Assembly (NCBI GenBank): GCA_011032825.1
Contig: JAADJZ010000011.1
Location: 1,178,001 to 1,242,000, forward strand
From: Massariosphaeria phaeospora
Taxonomy: Eukaryota; Ascomycota; Dothideomycetes; Pleosporales
Direction of reading: 5' to 3'
Length of the DNA stretch: 64,000 nucleotides
In this document: in pieces, positions 52,530 through 64,000 of the stretch
Layout of the letters: every line of letters begins with the position of its first letter
Numbering within the stretch: the first letter of the stretch is position 1
The notes under the pieces: model-generated
Databases searched by the model: none
What the model saw: only the letters and a program-made list of their open reading frames with translations
What the model was told of the DNA's origin: nothing
Made by a program: the position numbers and the translations under genes

Positions 52530-54230
52530 TCACCACCACCCCGTAAACGCCAGAAAGCTATCCACAGCATCGACCCAATCCTGGCCATTCAGCGTGCCCG
52601 CCCTCCTCTTGCCCCACAGCCCGGCTACCAGCTTCTCCAGATGCACTCTGCCCTTCTCGCCGTTCTCACGCGAGCCATCGCACCGTACCAGCTCGACCTT
52701 GCCGCCCGCGTATTTCTCGCTCAGGTCAATCTTGAAGCTGGCGTCGCCGTCGGGCGGATGGTAGTCCTCGACCGCGCGCTGCGCTCCGGTGTTGGCACTG
52801 TGGCCGGCGAGCACGGGGAATATGACGATGGGGTGGTGTCGTGTGCGCGGCTTGAACAACGAGCCCCGCACGGATATGTGCACCAGGCGCAGCGACGCCG
52901 CGCCGGGGCCGAGCCGGATGATCCAGGCGTGGAAGGCTTCGTACATCATGCGGAACTCGAGCTTGATGACCCACGTGTTGTAGCTGTAGAATATGGCGAG
53001 GGCTTCGGCGCGGACGAGGGGCGAGACGGACGCGAGCGGGTGCTGCAGGTTGTTGGCGAAGGTGGAGAGGCAGTAGATGAGCGGGGTCGGGCGCACGAGG
53101 TCGGGGAGGTAACGGTAGATCTGGTGGCGGATTTCGGGGGGCAGGGTGAGGAAGGTCGGGGGAGCGTCGGGGCTGGCGGTTGTAGATGCGGGTTGGGAGA
53201 GGGCGAGGGCTTCCATGCTTGTTGCTGGGGTTGGCCGGTCCCGGGAGAACAGCGACAGGCGCGAGGCGCTCATTTCGTCGGAGACGCTGGTATGCGGCGA
53301 GCTCGGCGAGAAGGGAGTCGAGTCGTCTTCGCTGGACGACAGGGCCCAATCGCTCTCCTCGGGGAAACGGCCGATCACGTCCCTATCGTCGTCGTCGATG
53401 TACATGTCGCTCTCCTCGCGGAACGGATGACGGCCGATCACGTCCAAATCGTCGTCGTCGAGGTACATCTCATCGTCCTCGCCATGCTGCTCGAGGCCCA
53501 AACGGGCAATCTTTGGGGGATCGCTTTTCTCAGGGAACGGATGACGACCGCTCACGTCCAAATCGTCGTCGTCGAGGTACATCTCATCGTCCTCGCCATG
53601 CTGCTCGAGGCCCAAACGGGCAATCTTGGGGGAATCGCTCTTCTCGGGGAACGGATAGCGGCCAATCAGGTCCATATCGTCGTCGTCGAGGTCATGCTGC
53701 TCGAAGCCCAAACGAGCGATCTTGAGGGAATCGCTCTCCTCGGGGAAACGGCCGATGATGTCCATATCGTCGTCGTCGAGGTCATGCTGCTCGAAGCCTA
53801 AACGGGCGATCTTGGAGGAATCGCTCTCCTCGGGGAACCGGCCGATGATGTCCCTATCGTCGTCGTCAATGTAGATATCATCCTCCTCGTCATGCTGCTC
53901 GAGGCCCAAGCGGGCGATCTTGGGGGGCAGCTCGAGCGAGGACGGCGTGCTGGGCGAGGGCAGCGCCGTGGCGGACCGCTTCGACGACGTGCGGCCTGCC
54001 GTGTGGTGGTGCGCCATTGTGCGCCCGCGCTCCGCTCCGCTCGTGCCTGCCGCTGTCGGGATCGAGGTTGTGGTGGGTGCCGGGCACGCCTGGCCAGCCT
54101 CGCCGCCGCAGAGCCCGCAGCTGGTCGTCGCCACGCTGGTGTCGAGCGCCTGCGGCTTGGGCGACCTCATGCCGCCGCCATGGTCCGGCGGCGTCTGGCC
54201 CGTGACCGAGTATCGTCGTTGCAGAGGCAT
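52530..54230 (-). CDS. F-box-like protein with acidic tandem repeats
   Basis: This is a single exon of 566 residues from the ATG at 54230 (MPLQRRYSVTGQTPPDHGGG). The frame is open further upstream to 54689, but that part is Pro/Ser-rich without a convincing start. Residues ~95-300 are a tandem array of about six ~30-38-residue units, each with KIARLGLEQH or KIARLGFEQH, an Asp/Glu run such as DDDDMDIIGR, and FPEESD or FPEKSD. After a Ser/Pro linker comes an F-box-like region (FLTLPPEIRHQIYRYLPDLV) and a fold typical of that fungal family (IFYSYNTWVIKLEFRMMYEA, LRLVHISVRGSLF). The tail ends DAVDSFLAFTGWW. It groups with the gene at 19245 and the pseudogene at 40559. The acidic array is not part of the usual family; it might bind basic partners, but that is speculation. 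Confidence 0.75.
   Translation of the reverse strand: MPLQRRYSVTGQTPPDHGGGMRSPKPQALDTSVATTSCGLCGGEAGQACPAPTTTSIPTAAGTSGAERGRTMAHHHTAGRTSSKRSATALPSPSTPSSLELPPKIARLGLEQHDEEDDIYIDDDDRDIIGRFPEESDSSKIARLGFEQHDLDDDDMDIIGRFPEESDSLKIARLGFEQHDLDDDDMDLIGRYPFPEKSDSPKIARLGLEQHGEDDEMYLDDDDLDVSGRHPFPEKSDPPKIARLGLEQHGEDDEMYLDDDDLDVIGRHPFREESDMYIDDDDRDVIGRFPEESDWALSSSEDDSTPFSPSSPHTSVSDEMSASRLSLFSRDRPTPATSMEALALSQPASTTASPDAPPTFLTLPPEIRHQIYRYLPDLVRPTPLIYCLSTFANNLQHPLASVSPLVRAEALAIFYSYNTWVIKLEFRMMYEAFHAWIIRLGPGAASLRLVHISVRGSLFKPRTRHHPIVIFPVLAGHSANTGAQRAVEDYHPPDGDASFKIDLSEKYAGGKVELVRCDGSRENGEKGRVHLEKLVAGLWGKRRAGTLNGQDWVDAVDSFLAFTGWW
53345..53930 (-). repeat. Tandem coding repeats in the F-box-like gene
   Basis: About six in-frame units of roughly 84-114 bp alternate between long and short forms. 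Two adjacent units (about 53440-53640) are nearly identical over 100 bp (cgaggtacatctcatcgtcc through ggcccaaacgggcaatct). This pattern fits unequal crossing-over with ongoing copy-number change. Confidence 0.85.
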
Positions 54231-55243
54231 GCTGGGCGGGAGGAGAGAGTGAGGACGCGGCGGTGGTGGGGACGTGGAGTCTGCAGTGTCGGGCCAGAGA
54301 TTGCGAGGGCGAGGGGATGTGCTGGCAGTGGTGAAGGCGCCGGGCACCAAGGTCGAAGGTCGAGACGAGAAGAAGGCCGGACGCGTCAGGCCGTTGCGGG
54401 GTTGCGATTGGCGGGGTTGGCCGGTGTGCAGGCGAGGCTGAGACGGAGGGAGAATATGCAGATGTACGATAGGTAGGTAGACAGAGAGCGCGGCCGTGGA
54501 AGGGAGAGTAGGTAGGTAGGCAGCCTGCGACGAGGTAGAAAAGCGACGGGTTGCGTGAGAAAAAAAGGAGGCTCGCAGACGTCGAGAAGCTGTTTCACCT
54601 GGGCGGTGCGCAGCGGAAACCGTCACCGCAATTAAATATTGCAGCGGTGCTGTGGGGGGCTGGGTCCGGGCGCCCTGGGCCACACGCAACTCGCCGGGAG
54701 AAAATCATTGTGTCACCTTCACTCACCTTGTTCGTCTTTCCGCAGTCAGGTTTGCTGGAAAGCTGTGTGGGTTTGCCAACTTTGCTTGCCCAGCGGCTAT
54801 CGACGCCCGCAGGTGCAGGAGCAGGTGCAGGAGCAGGTGCAGGTGCAGGCGACCGGAGAGTCAAGCGGCCCTGGTGTCGCATCTTTCCCTAGCCGGCACG
54901 CCTTGCCGATCCTGGACCCCTGCTGTCCAGGATAGAGAGACAACATCACTTGCAACTTCTTCATGCAAGACTGCTGGCTATCGATGGACACCCATCTCGC
55001 CTCAATTGCGCTATAGAAATATGTTCCGAATCTGTAAAACGAGTGTGCAAGGAAACAAACACAACCCCAGCATTGCCCCCTCTCTGTTGAAGAGATGCGC
55101 CCAACGCCCTACCCTCTCCAGGCCATCTCAGACATTTACCACCGTGGCTCATCTCATACGAAGAGCTGGTTCCGTGTTGAAGTGGCGCTCCTCGATGGGG
55201 GCCTCGACTCATCCCACCCACAATGCCTGCCCCAGACTTCTAC
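54231..55243. other. Intergenic with short tandem repeat
   Basis: About 1.0 kb lies between the F-box-like gene and the GNAT gene. It contains a 12-bp-type repeat aggtgcaggagc (54811-54849, about three copies). The open extension of the F-box-like frame (to 54689) covers part of it. No other gene is supported. Confidence 0.5.
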
Positions 55244-56178
55244 CTACGGCCCAACCTTCTCCTGGGCACCGGGCTCGCGCACCATAATGTCCAGCCGGAT
55301 GTTCTCCTCCGCGCGCTGCAAGTGAATCGTGCGCCTGTCCTCGAAGCCGAACTTACGGTAGATAGTCGGATTGACGTCGTTGCTCGACTCGAGCTGCTAC
55401 CGCGTTAGCTGTCTATCCGTCTACACGCTGCAGTCATGAAGGGGAGCAAAGGACATACATAGCAAGCCCTACCATCGCGGTCTGCCTGCTTGGTAACGTG
55501 CTCGATTAGCTTGCGGCAGTAGCCCTTACCGCGCCCACTCGGGCTGGTGCCGATGTAGACGAGATACCAGCTGTCGTCGTCGCGCGCGCCGAGCGTGGCC
55601 GTCTTGGTGACGTGCAGCAGAGGCAGGAATTCCTGGAAGAAGCGGCTCTTGCCTTCGGCGGACAGTCTGTAGTTGAGGCGCCACATGCCGCTGCGGACGA
55701 TGGTCCAGAGGTCGTCCATGTTCTGCCCAGGAGGCATCCTAGAAGCCATTTCAGTACGCAGTCAAGGTTCTGGGAATTGTGGCCATTCTTACCACAGCGC
55801 GACGGCCCCGTAGTTGCCTATCGTCGTCACAAGGCCCTTCAGAATGTGAGCATACACGACATATTCGAAGATCTCGACATGCAGCTCCCACTTCTCCTTC
55901 TCCGTCCAGTGCTTGCGATCAGGCACATCAATGAAGTAGCGGGACACATGATCGTCAGCAAAAGCCGCAGCCAGGCAAGCCGCCGCCTCCTTGTACTCGC
56001 CAGCCGTGACGATGCGAATCTCCTCGGTGGGGCTAGACAGTGCCGCCGGGGGCAATTGCTTCCGCATCATGAATCTAGTGGGCACATCATTGACCTGAAC
56101 GTTAGCAGACTTCAGGCTGGGTTTCGATTCGATAATAGCAGCCGTAACGGGGGCGACGGGAGCAAGCGACTTCGCCAT
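55244..56178 (-). CDS. GNAT-family N-acetyltransferase
   Basis: This is an acyl-CoA-dependent N-acetyltransferase of unknown substrate. Exons are 56178-55793, 55738-55459 and 55393-55244; phases match and give 271 residues. The GNAT fold is clear: an N-terminal alpha/beta part (IRIVTAGEYKEAAACLAAAF), then LYLVYIGTSPSGRGKGYCRK-like motif A (VYIGTSPSGRGKGYCRKLIE), whose RGKGY loop binds the CoA pyrophosphate. Motif B follows with LESSNDVNPTIYRKFGFEDR, typical of many fungal GNATs. The third exon could start three bases earlier (adding a Gln); the chosen CAG acceptor gives the family-like YVLESS junction. The N-terminal ~45 residues are unstructured. The protein is probably cytosolic, as no signal peptide is seen. 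Confidence 0.88.
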
Positions 56179-57925
56179 GTTTGCGGTTTCGTGCGTAACC
56201 GTCTACTAGTATTGAGGTGTGACCTGCCGCTTCTCTTGATAATAGGCACGGTTGTGGAATTAGCCAGCGTGAAGGTTTGCTTCCCGACGCGGCGTAGTCG
56301 CCGAAGAAGATGTCACTTAAACTGGGTGTCCTTGTTAGAGACGCCTTCAGTCCAAATTACACTACTATCTGGCAATTAGTCTGGTTGTAGACCGTGGCAG
56401 CCGGGTCTAGCAGGAGTCGTGGCCATGATCGCCTGCAATAGTATACCTTTCGAATTGGAATCGAGTCACTGTTTATGTTTCAGCGGGACGATTACTGTCT
56501 CCTGTATGAACTCTTGAGAGCTGCGATCTCGAGCCAGATTCAACTCGAGAAGGAAATCGTAGTGAGGTAAATGCTCGACGGATATCAGCCGACATCAATA
56601 GGCGGAGCTATGCAAGCTGCCCTTGAGTGGGATCTTGGATAATGGGTGCGGCTTCCGAAGGGGAGGCAATATGCACGAGGATGTGTTATCGAAAGACGGC
56701 GGCTTTCGTAGTGTGAGGTGTGGAAGTTGATGTATGGCGAGGAGCTCGGGCCTTTGCTTTTTCTAGTGGACAGTGCCCAGGTGGACGGCTCGTCACAAGA
56801 CCAGTCGAGTGATAGCAGTCTGCACACGGCTTGCCTAATTCCCGTACGCCGAGCGCTACACAGTGGAGCGGAGAGGATTGTTGGGCAAAGCCGGCTGTAG
56901 CGGGACAGCGTGCGTCGTGGGGGTGGGAAGGGATAGAGCTGGTTGGTGCAGCGGGCGCCGATGACGATAGACGTTCGAAGTAGGGTCTACGGGATCAACG
57001 ACGGGGAATGCAGCCCTGATATACCTTTCCACCCCTACCCTAGTAGCGGCAACGCCCCTCGGATCAGAGGTGGAGGCCATGCCAACGTGCCAGCGGGACC
57101 TAGTTTAGGATGGTTTAGCACGTCCTGTAGAGTTGCCTCGTCGTTTGTAGAGCAATGACTTAGCTCCGTCTAGATGCAACGGATCGATGCCTCTCACTGC
57201 CCCATTGCGGCTTGCAGGTGCGCTTCCAGCTCACGTAGCTGAACGCAATCGTGCATACAAGCCCAGCCGCTGGAGCACAGCGGAGGGCGGCGCTCGCGTC
57301 TAGGGCCAGTCTTACTACATACATGGCTGGGCGCGAGGCGTGTGTGAGGCATGATCTCTCCAATTCTCGGTAGTACATGCTCGATCCGGCTAGCTGCACC
57401 CTGCGTCTGCTTAGACGCTTGTCGATAGTGAGTATACCGAAACAGCATCGCCGTAAGATATGCATCGGTTAGTGAGTTACTCCGTACACTGATAGACAGT
57501 CAAACAGCCTCGTTCTCGGATGTTCGAATGCTGCTCCTTCTATGCAGACCCTAAGATCGCCGGCCACGTCGACAGTCACGGAAAGTAGGTAGGTAGTGAG
57601 AGGAGAGGCGGGGGCCCGTTCATGCACGTCCGACTAAACCACTGCACTTCTTTGACTAGATAGCAGCGCGCGGGGACAGATAATGTCATATGGGCCGATA
57701 GCTGGATTCAAATCGCCGTATTGCATCTATAGAAAACCCGGGCGTGCATGCATTGCATTGCGCCTCGGAAGCGGGCTTGAAGGGGGGCACCAATGGAATC
57801 GAAACTCTGCACCGTGACCCCTCAGTGGGAAATCCAGGCGGTTGCAAGCGCAGTTGGGGCTCATGACGGCCCTAGCCCTGTGTGCCTTACCATTGTATCT
57901 GTGTGTACACCAGCGCGCGGCGCGC
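56179..57925. other. Intergenic, 1.7 kb
   Basis: This lies between the GNAT start and the IDI1 stop. Short frames occur on both strands (for example 57160-57465 minus), but none has a motif, splice pattern or signal peptide I can support. Confidence 0.5.
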
Positions 57926-58889
57926 TTACATTCGTCGAATCTGTTGCTCTCCCATGTACTTCTCCAGGCCGGAATCGAGGTGGTCCCACCATTCAAACAG
58001 CATGCTCTCGCAGATCAGCTTGAACCACGGTGTGAACTTGAGCGACTTGTCCTTGAACATGGTCTTGAGCTCATCTTGAGACACGTAGCAACTGTCGCGC
58101 ACTTCATTGGGGTTTACGCCGAGGTCGACGTCGGCTTTGATGAAGAGAATGTAGTCGACTGGGTAGTGTAAGTATTGTTCATCAAGTGGGGAGACACCGT
58201 TCGACAGCGCAGAGACAGATAGCCACAACACCCCGAGAAGACTGCACTTACTTTCATGCTCGCCCCATTTGCCGTCACTGGGCGACTTGTAGTGTATCCG
58301 TGTCAGGAAGCGGAAGTTGTCGATAGGTACCTGAACAGCCGGAATGCCCAGTTCGTGGTCTAGCTTGCGTTGCGCCGCACGACGCACGCCCTGCACCGAC
58401 TCGTCGAGTCCCACGCCAGTCTCTCCCGGTATGCCTAGCGGGTGCGAGCAGCAGGTGTTCGTCCACATATCGGGGAAGGTGATCTTCTCGGTCGCGCGCT
58501 GTTGGAGGAGGAGCCGGTTCTGCGAATCGAAGAGGAACACGGAGAAAGCGCGGTGGAGCAGTCCTTGGTCAATGTTCTCCATCAAGTGGCCTGTAACTCA
58601 TGTTAGCATTGCAAGCGCAAATTTGTAGCCGATGCATCTGCTACACCGAGGGGCGCAACTCACAGACTTTCTTGCTGGCGCTACCGATCGGGACATCGTT
58701 CTCGTCCAGCACAATACACACCTCATCCATAAGCCGTATTTGTTCCTCATCGTAGCCTTCCAGGTCGTTGTCGCGGGTGGCGGAATTGTGAGCCCCGCCT
58801 ATGAGGGTGGTGTTGACTTCGGGGAAGAGGCGCAAGACGTTCTCCGCCGTAATCGTGGGAGCCTCGGTGACGGTGACTATCGAACTCAT
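57926..58889 (-). CDS. IDI1: Isopentenyl-diphosphate delta-isomerase
   Basis: The enzyme interconverts isopentenyl and dimethylallyl diphosphate in the mevalonate pathway, feeding sterols, dolichol, ubiquinone and prenylation. Exons are 58889-58664, 58590-58252 and 58158-57926; phases match and give 265 residues. It is a Nudix-fold isomerase. The substrate loop is [18 protein letters not shown], the catalytic Cys lies in [10 protein letters not shown], the Nudix-like helix is [17 protein letters not shown], and the second catalytic acid region is GKWGEHEIDYILF (completed across the second intron). The C-terminal [18 protein letters not shown] block is conserved in fungi and animals. No mitochondrial or peroxisomal leader is evident. 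Identity is secure. Confidence 0.96.
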
Positions 58890-59415
58890 GTTTGCGCAAG
58901 CAATTCAGGTATGTGGAAGTATAGGTGCAGTAATGTACAAGAGAGTGTGAGGGTGCAGGGTCTTGCGGAGGTAGGCGCGGCAATTGCCCCAAGAAAGCTT
59001 TATCAATCGTCTCGGGGCTTTCCAAAGTCAGCGATCGGACCCTGGGTTTTTAGGTGCCACGAGATCACGTGACAGTAACCAAACCTCGGAATGGATCCAT
59101 GGACTAGAGCCGCGGAGCTCCTGTCGGGAGTCACCGTTGCGTCATGCGTCACAAACAAAATACACAATTAACAATTCCCAAGTGCGCGTCCAGCTGATAA
59201 GAATATCTACAGTGTGTTTCGTTACAGTTTTCATCTAGCATACGCGAAGTATATGCCAGAAATATCCATCCAACCTCTCAGTCGTAGGTATGCAAGGTAT
59301 CGATAAAGAGAAACTTTTCCAAAGCCTCAATAATGCAGGTGATCCAAACCCCAGACCCGGAAAGCAAACAAAGAAACCACGGAACTCCAGTCATCCAATA
59401 CTGGTTTGGCGTGCT
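58890..59415. other. Intergenic, 526 bp
   Basis: This holds the IDI1 promoter and the 3' flank of the homocitrate synthase gene. No additional feature is recognised. Confidence 0.5.
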
Positions 59416-61407
<1,992 letters not shown>

Positions 61408-61883
61408 TATTAGGATTGAGATATGGATGTGAGGAGGTGGAAGGTGTGAGGGTTGGTAGATAGCTAAATTAGGGTCGGGAGGAAGTACAGTGTGAGTCAA
61501 GCCGAAATTCTCTCGCTGATGATGAAAGAGGGCCGCGATCGGGGGGCCGTGCAGGGCCACGGGCCGCCTCGCGGCCACAGCTTCCTAGAAGCGGGGAAAT
61601 CCATGCATCTGAAAAGTTTCTCATGCAGGCCCGTCGCTCCACTTGTCCCCCCCCGCAAACGTTTGACCGCATGTTCTGGTCGAGATTGCCAGACCTCTGA
61701 ACAAACGTAGCTTTCCAGATTGATGATGTGTCGGCAGAATTGTTACTCACCGCCTTTTGCGCACGCGACCCTGCCAGTATTTTCTCCTGGCGCCCATGGG
61801 ACGAAAAGCAAATAGTTTATCACTGACACCAAAGGAATCTCACAAAAGCAAAAAGGACAACAGCGTACTAACGTTTGTACGTA
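61408..61883. other. Intergenic, 476 bp
   Basis: This is the promoter side of homocitrate synthase and the 3' flank of the GFA gene. Nothing else is recognised. Confidence 0.5.
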
Positions 61884-62500
61884 TCACTTGTTCAAATCCA
61901 CAGCCGTCCCAGCAAACGCCTTCCTCTCCACCCTATCCTGCAAATACTTCGACCCCTCAAACCCATCCGTAACCCCCGGAATCTCATTCTCCGCAAAGAT
62001 GTGATACTGCGGATAACACAGCTCCTTCCCCCATCCTGATCCGCGGATCCTCGGTACATGTATCCCATACTCATCCTCCCACGCCTTAGCCTCATCCTTC
62101 TTCCCGCACAGAACCTCCTCGTCGATAGCACCTAGGTTGATCTCGATGACGTCCGGCTCTTTCGCATACTGGAAGGTCAGCGCGCTGCCGCACGTGCTGC
62201 AGAACCCGCGGTGTGCTGAGGGGGTGGAGGCATAGCGTTTGAAGGTTGGGTTTGAGTCGAGGGGCGGGGTGATGTGGGATTTGGGGAAGGAGCAGTTTTG
62301 GGGGAGGAGGGAGCCGGAGTGCTTGCGGCACATGGTGCATTGGCATATGCCGTTCTGGATGAGGAGTTAGAAAGGAAGGATGGTGTGCGTTATGGGCTAC
62401 GCACGCCTTTGGGAGGCCAGTCTTCTGCTTTGGGGAAGCTGATCGTGAAGCGGACGGCACCGCAAAGGCACCCGCCTGAGATACTGTCTGGACGAGACAT
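61884..62500 (-). CDS. GFA/CENP-V-family zinc protein
   Basis: This belongs to the glutathione-dependent formaldehyde-activating (GFA) family, a zinc fold shared with CENP-V. In fungi most members have no proven reaction. Exons are 62500-62405 and 62354-61884, giving 188 residues with a GTGCGT donor and CCAG acceptor. The zinc-binding cysteines are in place: GGCLCGAVRFT, then CQCTMCRKHSGS just after the intron, and GFCSTCGSALTF. The C-terminal part (VIEINLGAIDEE, HIFAENEIPGVTDGFEGSKY) follows the usual GFA pattern. No targeting signal is seen. The role in formaldehyde or thiol metabolism is inferred from the family only. Confidence 0.9.
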
Positions 62501-62965
62501 TGCCGTTCAGATTGGACGCGGTGTGTGGTTGAAGGTCTTGAAACCTTGTGGAGATGGGTAAGTAATGAGCTCTTTTTCAATCGAACAGCTGGAGCGATTC
62601 ACATCAGTCGTAACAACAGAACAATTCGGTGCTATATATATGTCAGGAGTAAGGCATAGGGCGTGCTAGGGTTAACATGCAGCCGCATATGACGTAGCTT
62701 GCCTTTACTCAGGAAAGCGACTAATACGATGTTGCATACAGCCAATCACGAAGTAGACATCATGAACTCTCATTCACCTTCCAACCAGGCACAGAACCAT
62801 AGTATGGTAGCACATATGTATATGAATTTTTCCGTCACTCTTGTCTTCTTCTTTTTCAGCGTGCGATGATGTGCAACGGTCGCGAGAAAGGATACGAAGA
62901 CTCCGTCCAAACCGTAACAACCCTGAATTGGACCGTTTCCGGGCACATCTGCTGCTTTCCACTCC
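62501..62965. other. Intergenic or 3' region of the WSC gene
   Basis: No independent gene is supported. If intron 3 of the WSC gene were retained, its frame would run to 62770. Confidence 0.4.
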
Positions 62966-63685
62966 TCAGCGGCCTGTGGGTTGAGACTGGCGAAAACCGC
63001 CATCTCCACCTTCGAATCGTCGACCTCTCCATGCATGCCACCAATAACCAATGAGACGTTTAACAATAAATACAAGGCACAGAGCTTGAGCACACAAACA
63101 TAGAGAAAGACACTTACCGGTGCTGTGTACTTGTACACGGTCATGAAACCCGCGCCTCCACCACACGATTCGGTAGCGTTCGTAGCGCACGCAACGTTAC
63201 AAGAAGTGCTCGCGACTGGGTTCGGGTACAACGGATTGATGTCCATGTCGCAGACTAGGCAAGCATCAGCTACGTACAATTCATGTATTCAATCGAAACT
63301 GGACTGCGACCACATACAGCATCGTTGGTCAGTGCTGATACCCCTCAGACCAGCGTAGATATAAGTTGTCGCGTTGGTGGGTCGATTGGTCGCATCTGCG
63401 AGACATCTATCCGTGCAAAGCTTGGCAGTCGAGTAAGTGCCGACTGCTTGTCTAACACCAATTCTGTTGGGTAGTACAGTCCTGTAAACAAGTGTCCTGT
63501 TTGCGACTGGACTGTCGACGAAGCTTCCTGACGTTAGTACGGTTATATTGCTTAAAACTGTGCTCATGCGCTTACGTGAAACAGCCCGAGTGCGCCCAGA
63601 ATCGAGGAGCTGGCGTGTCGAGCTGGACGGACAGAGTCGAGAAAAGAGCCACACCGGCCAGCAAGTGGCCGAAGGGGAGTTTCAT
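62966..63685 (-). CDS. Small secreted WSC-domain protein
   Basis: The WSC domain is a cysteine-rich carbohydrate-binding module of fungal wall sensors and secreted enzymes. The proposed exons are 63685-63576, 63523-63342, 63254-63118 and 62986-62966, giving 149 residues. A signal peptide (MKLPFGHLLAGVALFSTLSV) precedes the domain. Its start is WAHSGCFTFVDSP, its middle LCTDRCLADATN then TTYIYAGLRVCDMDINP, and its end ASTSCNVACATNATESCGGG followed by the typical AGFMTVYKYTAP. Exons 1-3 are well supported, though the second acceptor (GAAG) is unusual. The 3' end is uncertain: a 131-bp intron gives a seven-codon last exon, while readthrough would add an unrelated tail ending at 62770. No transmembrane helix follows the domain, so it looks like a free secreted module rather than a WSC sensor. 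Confidence 0.72.
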
Positions 63686-64000
63686 GGCTGCGCCGGGAGG
63701 GCCGTTCGGAAACGGTCGAAGATCGCGGGACCTAAACGATTAGTAGAAAACAGGGGGACAGGGGGAGTAGGGTGAATGATGAAAGAGCAAAGTAGCAGAG
63801 GAGCAACGAGCGAACAACGGTGATACCGGTAAAGATTGTATCAGTAGCAATGGATTGTCAATGATGTTGTAAGCAGACGATAAACGATTGAAAAATGACG
63901 AAAGAGAGTGAAGATTCGAATACGGGTGCCTGTGGGCATTTTATTGCCAGGACGCGGCGGGTGGCCATTCCGATGCTGAGGGTGGGATGCAAGGGCAAGG
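63686..64000. promoter_or_regulatory. Upstream flank of the WSC gene to the window edge
   Basis: This 315-bp region should contain the WSC gene promoter. No TATA box or second gene is evident. Confidence 0.35.

Overview
This window is nuclear DNA from a filamentous ascomycete (Pezizomycotina, most likely a dothideomycete; the class is an inference). The evidence is short introns with GTAAGT/GTATGT donors and CTAAC branch points, a fungal-only alpha-aminoadipate lysine gene, an IML1-type GATOR1 subunit, a class III GH18 chitinase, a WSC-domain protein, GPI-anchored Ser/Thr-rich wall proteins, and substitutions that look like repeat-induced point mutation (RIP). Exon boundaries were read by hand from splice motifs and frame continuity; none has been tested against transcripts.

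Layout. 0-6 kb: NUP49 (cut by the left edge), FIP1 (divergent from NUP49), a degenerate tandem repeat field, and the U2 snRNP A' gene LEA1. 6-16.7 kb: the large IML1 gene, two unrecognised lineage-specific genes, and an atypical SDR/NAD(P)-binding protein. 17-22 kb: a secreted class III chitinase, an F-box-like fold gene, and mitochondrial ribosomal protein S12. 22-30 kb: a very long secreted, mucin-like, GPI-anchored protein gene split by a complete hAT transposon with perfect 22-bp inverted repeats and an 8-bp target duplication. 31-40 kb: a thioredoxin with a mitochondrial-type leader, a possible 77-residue gene, a large basic disordered protein, and the kinetochore gene NUF2. 40-46 kb: a decayed F-box-like pseudogene and two secreted cysteine-rich proteins. 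46-56 kb: an F-box/WD40/UIM protein of UFO1 type, a polytopic membrane protein, an F-box-like protein with acidic tandem repeats, and a GNAT acetyltransferase. 57-64 kb: isopentenyl-diphosphate isomerase, homocitrate synthase, a GFA-family zinc protein, and a small WSC-domain secreted protein.

Most genes are independent housekeeping units (mRNA 3'-end processing, splicing, nuclear transport, TORC1 regulation, kinetochore, lysine and isoprenoid synthesis) interleaved with fast-evolving secreted or repeat-bearing genes. There is no secondary-metabolite cluster, CRISPR array or viral gene.

The most striking locus is 22.2-29.9 kb. Taking out the hAT element and one copy of the 8-bp duplication restores one uninterrupted reading frame of about 1,550 codons across the junction. 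The element's transposase is itself broken by a single in-frame TAG in its conserved TRWNS motif, with a RIP-like base context. A second RIP-like nonsense change (CAG to TAG) lies in the pseudogene near 40.9 kb.
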